A DNA stretch of 64,000 nt, taken from Alteromonas sp. CI.11.F.A3. GTDB taxonomy: Bacteria > Pseudomonadota > Gammaproteobacteria > Enterobacterales > Alteromonadaceae. Shown one piece after another: positions 58,273 through 64,000 of this stretch. Under the pieces are notes generated by a model that was given only the letters and a program-made list of their open reading frames with translations, was not told where the DNA came from and ran no database searches. The translations under genes were made by a program, and so were the position numbers. The stretch spans positions 1,488,001 through 1,552,000 of the forward strand of contig NZ_CP136708.1 of the NCBI RefSeq assembly GCF_032925565.1, given 5' to 3'. Positions within the stretch are counted from its first letter, which is position 1. Every line of letters begins with the position of its first letter.

Positions 58273-58597
58273 AATACTTTAAAGTGGCAGTAGACTAAAG
58301 TTTAACTTTTGCCAATGCAAATAAAAATGATTTTTATTTGTAAATTTACATTTTTAGATCACAAATTCAAAAAACGAGCACAAAATCAACTTCTAAACCT
58401 CTGTTTAAAGGCGAATTGCTATTTAGCTAAGGCATGGGTTTACAAATCAAAATCAATCTTTCTGCCTTTGGCGTGGGTATGAATATGTAGGTAGGTTTGT
58501 GCGCTCGGTTAATGCAGCATTGATTAACACAGTATTTGAACCCGTATCTACTCAGTATTTGACCCAGTATTTGAAAAATTTAAACAGTAGGTGGCAT
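58273..58597. other. Divergent region with Fur-box-like palindrome and direct repeats
   Basis: About 325 bp with no credible gene apart from the in-frame upstream extension of the SDR gene. It contains the palindrome at 58318-58340 and three copies of CAGTATTTGA (58530, 58553, 58565). Confidence 0.5.
58318..58340. promoter_or_regulatory. Fur-box-like perfect palindrome
   Basis: CAAATAAAAAT, then G, then ATTTTTATTTG: a perfect 11-1-11 inverted repeat. The AT-rich composition and the ATGAT centre agree with Fur sites. It lies 46 bp upstream of the DUF3325/3649-like gene and is the probable iron-responsive operator of that operon. Assignment to Fur is inference. Confidence 0.55.
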
Positions 58598-59332
58598 ATG
58601 GAAAATGTAAAAGTAGCCTTAGTAACAGGCGGCGCGAAAGGCATTGGCGCAAGCATCGTTGAAAAGTTAGCGTCAAATAATTTTGCCGTGGTGATTAATT
58701 ATGCCAGTAGTGCTGATGCAGCAAACGAACTCGTTGAACAGATTAAATGCAAAGGCGGGCAAGCGATTGCGGTGCAAGCTGATGTGTCGAAATCCACTCA
58801 GGCAGAAAGCTTGTTTAAAGCATCGTTACAGGAATTCGGTAAAGTAGATGTACTGGTGAATAATGCAGGCATTATGGCGCTTTCACCGCTGAGTGAAACG
58901 AGCGATGAAGATTTTAATAAACAGTTCGACGTTAATATGAAAGGGGTATTTAACATGCTTCGCTTAGCATCGACTCACCTTAGTGAGGGCGGCAGCATTA
59001 TTAATTTATCCACCAGTGTCGTAGGCCTTAAATTAGAGCGTTATGGCGTTTATGCTGCTACAAAATCTGCGGTTGAAACCATGTCGGCTATTTTATCAAA
59101 AGAGCTTAGAGGTAAAGATATCGCGGTAAATTGTGTCGCGCCCGGGCCTACTGAAACTGATTTGTTTACCGAGGGGAAATCCCAAGAATTTATCGATAAG
59201 CTTGCCAGTATGAGTCCTATGGAAAGGCTAGGGCAGCCAGAAGACATTGCCAATGTAGTTAACTTTTTAGCCAGTGACCAAGGGCATTGGGTTAATGGGC
59301 AAGTGTTACGAGCTAACGGGGGAATTGTTTAA
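58598..59332 (+). CDS. Short-chain dehydrogenase/reductase
   Basis: The ATG at 58598 follows AGGTGG and begins MENVKVALVTGGAKGIGAS, the correct SDR N-terminus; an upstream frame to 58499 adds 33 unlikely residues. The 244-residue classical SDR has the cofactor motif TGGAKGIG (10-17), NNAGIMAL, and the Ser-Tyr-Lys triad in NLSTSVVGLKLERYGVYAATKSA. The ending GHWVNGQVLRANGGIV is typical of the FabG-like/GlcDH group. It is a probable NADPH-dependent ketone or acetoacetyl-type reductase in the cytoplasm. It lies between the iron-uptake genes, but its role there is unclear. Confidence 0.9.
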   Translation: MENVKVALVTGGAKGIGASIVEKLASNNFAVVINYASSADAANELVEQIKCKGGQAIAVQADVSKSTQAESLFKASLQEFGKVDVLVNNAGIMALSPLSETSDEDFNKQFDVNMKGVFNMLRLASTHLSEGGSIINLSTSVVGLKLERYGVYAATKSAVETMSAILSKELRGKDIAVNCVAPGPTETDLFTEGKSQEFIDKLASMSPMERLGQPEDIANVVNFLASDQGHWVNGQVLRANGGIV

Positions 59333-59511
59333 TAGTTGTGGCAGTTTCACCCATTGTTAAGCGGTAAGTTAGCCTAAGTGTCCTGTGCTTAGGCTAATAC
59401 CCTCATTTCTCTACGTTCATAATACCGCCTTTTATAACTAACGATTTAAAACCCACTAAATTACTATTATCTCCACAAAAAAAACGGTACTATCTTTTTT
59501 CTTTCTGGAAT

Positions 59512-59530
59512 AAGAATGTTTATCATTTGT
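59512..59530 (+). promoter_or_regulatory. Fur-box-like sequence before the TonB siderophore receptor
   Basis: AAGAATGTTTATCATTTGT lies about 50 bp upstream of the receptor start. It matches a degenerate Fur site (AATGATWATCATT-like) in its right half. A role in iron repression fits the receptor it precedes. Confidence 0.5.
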
Positions 59531-59577
59531 GTTAGTGTCAGTTTTGGCATTTAAAATTAGAAAAATAAGGAATTTTA

Positions 59578-61668
59578 ATGCAACGTAGTCGTTTATTTAT
59601 CGGTGTGGGTTTAGGGCTTGTCGCTTTATCAAATCCAGTGTACTCGAATGAGAAAGCCGAAAATGAAAAAGAAGTAGAAGTGATTAATGTAAAAGGTACA
59701 TACTTTAACGACTACAAAGTAGGCGATGCTTCTGGTGCCATGCGTGCAAATATTTCATTGCTTGAAACGTCTCAAGCCGTAACGGTTATTCCAGAAACTA
59801 TTATCGATGAGCAGCTTGCCACCACGTTAGGGGAAGTACTCAATAACGATGCAAGTTTGTCACCGGGTTCAAAACAACGCAACCGTGAAGTATTTAGCTC
59901 TCGAGGCTTTGAATTAAGTTCATCTACTGGCTATTTACGTGACGGACACCAGCACTGGTCTCACTATCAACAGCCTATCGAAACGCTTTCAAGAGTAGAG
60001 GTTATTAAAGGGCCTTCAAGTATCCTATACGGTCAGTCTGCGCCGGGTGGCCTAATAAACATGGTAACCAAGCAACCAACTGCATCTCGTTTATTGGAAG
60101 TTAGCGCAGATACCGACCAGTATGGCTCTACCCGATTTATGCTGGATGCTGGTGGCGAGATTATCGAAGATACAGGCTATCGCGCGGTATTGGTAAAGCA
60201 GGATGTTAATTTTGATCGCGAATATCAAAATGGCGAAACAAGAGAGCGTGATCGTTTCCTGGGTTCATTGGTACTTGAACATAAAATTAACGACAGCTTA
60301 ATAGTGAATGCTTATTACGATCGCACTAACGATAAAGCGGGTTTAGATACCGGCGCATGGTTAGATGAAGATGCTAACGTAATAAGTAATAGAAATACCA
60401 TTAACGACTTCTCGTGGGCGTTCACTGATATCCATGTTGAAAACAAAGGGGTTAAGTTAACCTATTTCATGAACCCAGAGTGGCAAGTGAAGGTGGGTTA
60501 CAACGAGCAATCGTTTGAAAGACAACGTTTCGAATCATCGCCTCGACTTCCTTCAGATTACGAAATTGGTAACAGCTATACCTCTAACCCTTACGATCGT
60601 TCAGACGATTGGCAATTTAAAACCGCGTTTATCGATTTTAACGGTGAAGTTTCGTTTGGCGGTATTGAACACAATATTCTGATTGGTGGAAATGCTCTAG
60701 ATTATTATTATGGCCAGCTTATCGAAAGAGGGGATTCAATCACCTACACCGTAGGGCAACCAGAGCCTGCCAAGCCAGATTTAAACTTCAATAATGATGA
60801 AACCTTAAGTACCACTGAATACGATTATTACGGCGTGTATTTTCAAGATTTGATGACGTTTAACGATCAATGGCAAGTTGCTATTGGTGGGCGCTTCGAT
60901 AAGCAAAGCCGTGAAGGTGCTGACAACGAATCTTTATTGCCAAAAGTTGGTGTGTTGTATCACCCAGCAGAGAACAGCACAATTTATGTGAACTACTCAG
61001 AAGGGTTTGAGCCTCAATCAAGTGAAACCATTGAAAACGAACTTGATCAAAACTTTGGTATGGAATTAGACGCAACTACTTCGAAGCAAGTAGAGTTGGG
61101 CGCGAAATGGGAAGTGTCGGAACGTCTATTGTTGAATGGTGCGCTATTTAACATAGAAAAAACGGGAACCCTTATTTCAGAGCAGCTATTAAATGACCCA
61201 CTTTACACCACGGTTACCACTCAATCCGGTAAGCAAACTCACAGAGGCCTAGAACTTGCTGCACAGGGTGCGATTAGTGATAAATGGTTTGTGATGACAT
61301 CAATGATGTACTTAGATGCTGAGTATGAAAAAGATGAGAACTTTGAAGGTAACACGCCGGTTGATGCACCTAAGTGGTCTGCATCGGTATGGAGTCGCTA
61401 CGAAGTTACTGAGAAATTAGCATTGAATGCGGGTATCTTTTACCAAGGTGAGCGCTATGCTGACAACGCTAATACTGTGCTAAAAGACGCTTACAGCCGT
61501 GTTGATATAGGTGCGACATACCGTACTGATATCATGGGTAAACAAGTTGATGTAAGGCTAAATGTAGAAAACGTATTTGATACTAATTACCTTGTGGGTG
61601 GCGGTATTAACAACGTGACTATTGGTGACGGTGCCACTGCACGTATAGAATTAAAAACGTCTCTGTAA
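59578..61668 (+). CDS. TonB-dependent siderophore receptor
   Basis: A 696-residue protein with a signal peptide ending near NPVYSNE. The plug domain (about 55-175) contains SQAVTVIPETIIDEQLATTLGEVL, the FSSRGFELSSSTGYLRDG segment and the siderophore-type VEVIKGPSSILYGQSAPGGLINM. The barrel ends in KTSL after YRTDIMGKQVDVRLNVENVFDTNYLVGG. The plug resembles FhuA/FpvA-type ferri-siderophore receptors (hydroxamate-like), although the ligand cannot be fixed. The ribosome-binding site is AAGGAA. A strong terminator follows. It shares the cluster with the DUF3325/3649-like and truncated PepSY genes. Confidence 0.93.
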   Translation: MQRSRLFIGVGLGLVALSNPVYSNEKAENEKEVEVINVKGTYFNDYKVGDASGAMRANISLLETSQAVTVIPETIIDEQLATTLGEVLNNDASLSPGSKQRNREVFSSRGFELSSSTGYLRDGHQHWSHYQQPIETLSRVEVIKGPSSILYGQSAPGGLINMVTKQPTASRLLEVSADTDQYGSTRFMLDAGGEIIEDTGYRAVLVKQDVNFDREYQNGETRERDRFLGSLVLEHKINDSLIVNAYYDRTNDKAGLDTGAWLDEDANVISNRNTINDFSWAFTDIHVENKGVKLTYFMNPEWQVKVGYNEQSFERQRFESSPRLPSDYEIGNSYTSNPYDRSDDWQFKTAFIDFNGEVSFGGIEHNILIGGNALDYYYGQLIERGDSITYTVGQPEPAKPDLNFNNDETLSTTEYDYYGVYFQDLMTFNDQWQVAIGGRFDKQSREGADNESLLPKVGVLYHPAENSTIYVNYSEGFEPQSSETIENELDQNFGMELDATTSKQVELGAKWEVSERLLLNGALFNIEKTGTLISEQLLNDPLYTTVTTQSGKQTHRGLELAAQGAISDKWFVMTSMMYLDAEYEKDENFEGNTPVDAPKWSASVWSRYEVTEKLALNAGIFYQGERYADNANTVLKDAYSRVDIGATYRTDIMGKQVDVRLNVENVFDTNYLVGGGINNVTIGDGATARIELKTSL

Positions 61669-61717
61669 TAGCGTTTTATACGGTAAAAAAGCACTGTAGA
61701 AAAGCAGCGTAATACTT

Positions 61718-61758
61718 AACACCGCCTCAGCTTATTCAAGCTAAGGCGGTGTTTTATT
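61718..61758 (+). terminator. Rho-independent terminator after the siderophore receptor
   Basis: A stem AACACCGCCT with AGGCGGTGTT, extended by inner AGCTT/AAGCT pairs, is followed by TTATTTA. It lies 50 bp after the receptor stop. Confidence 0.88.
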
Positions 61759-61948
61759 TACCCACTATATATCGCATTAATTAAGCAACTAACCACACTA
61801 AAAGTCTTCTTAAATCCTTTCGCCTTAAAACGCGCCAAAGTTTTTTTATAAAACAGCTTTTTTATAATACCTTCTCTGTAAATAACTGCCGCTTCAAAAC
61901 ACCTTCGCATTAGCATCTTGATTTACTGACTACATTGTATTGTGTTCG

Positions 61949-63004
61949 TTAAGCACACGCTGATTTATCAATATTGTCATTAGTTGTTCCAGCGCTTAAC
62001 CCCCCAGTTGTTAAGTAACCAGTATTTAGAGAATTCACGAGTTCATGTGGTGTATCCACACATAAATAGACTTCGGTAGGGCGTTCACAAAAGGTACCCA
62101 TCAGCGTGAACCAATAAACGGGGGTTGAAAACGTAAGCTTAATATTCGCCATACCGCGACCTATTTTTAATTGCTCTTTGTCGCACTCCCACTCGCCTGC
62201 TTCACAGGTTTGAAGGTGAGATAAAGGAATAAAAAGTAGATTGAAAAAAGTGGCATTTACAATAAGGTGCTTGTTGTGACAATAAACAGAAAAGCGCCTG
62301 CTAATTCGATGACTCGCCGTCACACTGATAATGCCGTAGAAAATGACCGACGCGACAATAATGGCAGCAATTTCACTCCATAAAATTAACAAAGAATAAG
62401 ACACCCACGTAATCGCAACTAAACCTAACAGTACTAATGCGAAGTGCCATCGTTTGGCGCTAAGTAAGGATAAGTTAGCCAAAGTAGCAGTATGGTTTCT
62501 TGTGAATTTAGGAATAGCGTAATACCAACTTGCTGGTTCACTAGCCATAATTAAGGTTATTTCTCTTTTCTTATCGTCTGCATCAATATTGTCAATTAAG
62601 GCGTTAATTCGAGGGTCACCTTTTAGCTTTCTTGATTTCCAAAGCATAGAAACCACGTGATAAATAACCACAAACTCAATAATAAGCAGTATGGCGATAA
62701 TGGGGTAGCGTACCAGGCTTAAAAATTCAAAGTAATTAGCAAGAGAGGCGGGCATAGAATAACGGGCCACCACGCTGGCAATACTGAACGGAATAATGAT
62801 CTTCCATTTTTTCTGCTCTCCAATTTTAATTACGCAAAACCAAAAAACAGCGGGCAGTATTACAAAGTAGGCAATCAGGAAGCCAGCAGAAAGTATCTGG
62901 TCGAATGAAGAGCTAATGGTTTCAGGTAATAAGGTAAAGCCTAAAACGTAGGTAGCAACGGCAAATAATAAGTAAAGTACCCTAAAGCGAACGGCCTTGC
63001 GCAT
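61949..63004 (-). CDS. Multi-pass membrane protein of unknown function
   Basis: A 351-residue protein with about six hydrophobic segments (residues 7-25, 38-60, 68-85, 95-125, 187-210 and 212-232). These are separated by a basic loop (SRKLKGDPRINALIDNIDADDKK) and followed by a soluble C-terminal domain (about 240-351) that reads like a PH-like beta-domain (NKHLIVNATFFNLLFIPLSHL). The extreme C-terminus is Ser/Thr/Asn-rich. No family is assigned. It is divergent from the DUF962 gene. Confidence 0.75.
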   Translation of the reverse strand: MRKAVRFRVLYLLFAVATYVLGFTLLPETISSSFDQILSAGFLIAYFVILPAVFWFCVIKIGEQKKWKIIIPFSIASVVARYSMPASLANYFEFLSLVRYPIIAILLIIEFVVIYHVVSMLWKSRKLKGDPRINALIDNIDADDKKREITLIMASEPASWYYAIPKFTRNHTATLANLSLLSAKRWHFALVLLGLVAITWVSYSLLILWSEIAAIIVASVIFYGIISVTASHRISRRFSVYCHNKHLIVNATFFNLLFIPLSHLQTCEAGEWECDKEQLKIGRGMANIKLTFSTPVYWFTLMGTFCERPTEVYLCVDTPHELVNSLNTGYLTTGGLSAGTTNDNIDKSACA

Positions 63005-63341
63005 GAAACATCCTTGTAGAATTGATAACTCAATGATTTTTAGTTTTATCTTTGTCTTCGAAAAGGTAAGTTATATTGCGCGATAAGGCAATTTTTAGTG
63101 GCTTTTGCGATTAAACCTTTTTTAGGAGCTTCGCCCTACTTTTGTCGACTTTGCCATGCACTATTTCTAAACTTCTCAACAAGACACGCAAGACTCAGTA
63201 AGTGTCATTACTTTCACGCGCCTACCCACGTTCTCTTCTAGTTTGCTATCCATTTGACCTAACTGTCGGCTTTACGACAGTGTGAAGTGCTATTTCTCGA
63301 TAATCTCTCCTCAGTATAAGAAAAAGTTTATAGGTAGCTAA
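63005..63341. other. Divergent intergenic region, nothing recognised
   Basis: About 335 bp lie between the unknown membrane protein (minus) and the DUF962 gene (plus). No gene, repeat or known operator is seen. Promoters for both genes should lie here. Confidence 0.4.
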
Positions 63342-63857
63342 ATGAAAACGCTTGAGCAGCATCTAAGTGAGTACGCTAAATACCATAGAGATCAGCGTAA
63401 TATCTTTACCCATTACATTGGTATTCCCCTTATCGTTTTTGCATTTTTAAGCTTGTTAAGCCGCCCGGCTTTTGAAGTTACTGCGCCAATTGTAGGGCCA
63501 TTATTGCTAAGCCCCGCGTTGTTCGTGTGGGTAATAGGTAATGTATTTTACCTAAAGTTAGATGTGAAACTTGGCCTAACTATGGTGGTGTTAACTGGGG
63601 CTTTGCTTTACATCGCACAGCCTTTAGCACAAAGCGCAACATGGTTATGGCTATCTGCTTCAATCGGTATTTTTGTTGGCGGTTGGATTTTACAATTTGT
63701 TGGGCATCATTTTGAAGGTAAAAAGCCTGCCTTCGTAGACGATATTATGGGCTTGGCTATTGGTCCGTTGTTTGTGGTTGCAGAACTTGGCTTCGAGTTG
63801 GGTTTGCGAGGAGAACTTCAAGCGAAAATTGAAGAAACCTCAGGTGCAGTGCATTAG
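63342..63857 (+). CDS. DUF962/Mpo1-like membrane protein
   Basis: A 171-residue protein of the Mpo1/YGL010w family. The N-terminal signature LSEYAKYHRDQRNIFTHYIGIPLIVFAF carries the conserved His residues, and the C-terminal block QFVGHHFEGKKPAFVDDIMGLAIGPLFVVAELGFELG carries GHHFEG and the GP-x-F motif. There are about four membrane helices. Yeast Mpo1 is an iron-dependent dioxygenase that shortens 2-hydroxy fatty acids; the conserved His set suggests similar metal binding. Bacterial function is not known. The start has no strong ribosome-binding site (AGGTAGCTAA). Confidence 0.9.
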   Translation: MKTLEQHLSEYAKYHRDQRNIFTHYIGIPLIVFAFLSLLSRPAFEVTAPIVGPLLLSPALFVWVIGNVFYLKLDVKLGLTMVVLTGALLYIAQPLAQSATWLWLSASIGIFVGGWILQFVGHHFEGKKPAFVDDIMGLAIGPLFVVAELGFELGLRGELQAKIEETSGAVH

Positions 63858-63930
63858 TTAAATTGCCCAACGGCTACGCAATGAAGCGCGCTTCGTTAAG
63901 TGGTGAAAATAGTGGAACTGCGCGAGCAGC

Positions 63931-63962
63931 AAATGGCACCTTTTCGGTGCCATTTTAGTTTT
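63931..63962. terminator. Bidirectional rho-independent terminator
   Basis: A 10-bp stem AAATGGCACC with GGTGCCATTT and a 5-nt loop is followed by TAGTTTTTTG. It lies between the DUF962 gene and a possible minus-strand gene ending at 63967. Confidence 0.85.
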
Positions 63963-63966
63963 TTGT

Positions 63967-64000
63967 TTAGCCTCGCATTTTAGATAGCGTTTCTTTGCGA
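63967..64000 (-). CDS. Possible C-terminal end of a gene beyond the window
   Basis: A minus-strand frame enters from the right edge and ends RKETLSKMRG-stop at 63967-63969, 5 bp from the terminator at 63931-63962. Only ten residues are visible. The position next to a bidirectional terminator makes a real gene end plausible, but no family can be named. Confidence 0.3.
   Translation of the reverse strand, partial: RKETLSKMRG

Noticed and set aside
1..64000. tRNA, rRNA, prophage or insertion sequence
   Set aside because: No cloverleaf, rRNA-like block, transposase or integrase was recognised by reading; a dedicated tRNA scan could not be run.

Overview
The window looks like a chromosomal segment of a marine gammaproteobacterium of the Alteromonas/Paraglaciecola type (Alteromonadaceae). 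This is judged from its moderate GC content, the many exported proteins and TonB-dependent receptors, two DUF3718 proteins, an algal-type vanadium haloperoxidase homologue, and close relatives of enterobacterial proteins such as SoxR, ZapE, RlmF, AidB, GlgC, YehS and YiaA. No rRNA, tRNA, CRISPR array, prophage or complete insertion sequence was recognised.

Layout. 0-2.6 kb: the end of a tightly packed operon of unknown function, cut by the window edge, whose last gene carries a peptidoglycan-binding-like domain without a signal peptide. 2.9-13.8 kb: mostly single housekeeping or stress genes (membrane-anchored unknown, vanadium haloperoxidase-like, GST, U32/RlhA-like RNA hydroxylation factor, acyl-CoA thioesterase, DUF985 cupin lipoprotein, short class I adenylate cyclase, nitroreductase). 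13.8-22.3 kb: TPR-GGDEF diguanylate cyclase, glyoxalase I, a run of secreted or lipoprotein genes of unknown function (DUF1439, DUF4136), YehS, ZapE and a Tat-type aldo/keto reductase. 22.3-26 kb: a DUF3718 protein, a decayed DUF3718 remnant, a redoxin and a dienelactone hydrolase. 26.1-31 kb: a long leader region with a hairpin and a small ORF, then TonB receptor, M19 dipeptidase and DsrE-like protein. 31-35 kb: AidB-like acyl-CoA dehydrogenase divergent from a PaaX-type regulator, with a 14-bp tandem repeat between them. 35.4-38.5 kb: second DUF3718 protein and an overlapping YHYH lipoprotein / MORN protein / SCO (copper) cassette. 38.5-43.3 kb: hydrolase-LytS-LytR operon with ATGA overlaps and an M24 peptidase. 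43.7-45.1 kb: glgC. 45.2-51.8 kb: the most unusual locus, an operon of two ATP-grasp ligases (one fused to a helix-hairpin-helix domain) and a multidomain M14 carboxypeptidase, divergent from an M20 carboxypeptidase. 51.8-56.6 kb: VOC protein/SoxR pair with a SoxR box, RlmF, exported RidA, esterase-TPR and a small membrane protein, punctuated by four related inverted repeats ending in TACTCTGMCCCC. 56.6-61.7 kb: YiaA, then an iron-uptake cluster (truncated PepSY protein, DUF3325/DUF3649-like membrane protein, SDR, TonB siderophore receptor) with Fur-box-like palindromes. 61.9-64 kb: an unknown membrane protein, a DUF962/Mpo1-like protein and the last codons of a possible gene.

How the parts may work together. 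The clearest functional units are iron uptake (57.5-61.7 kb), peptide uptake and cleavage (26.8-30.4 kb), a redox-sensing pair (SoxR and VOC protein), copper handling (SCO cassette) and a LytS/LytR signalling operon. The ATP-grasp/M14 operon is proposed here, as inference, to be an amino-acid ligation and trimming system acting on acidic tails. The evidence is the ligase-peptidase pairing, an arginine in the predicted carboxypeptidase specificity pocket, and a strongly acidic C-terminal tail on the peptidase itself.
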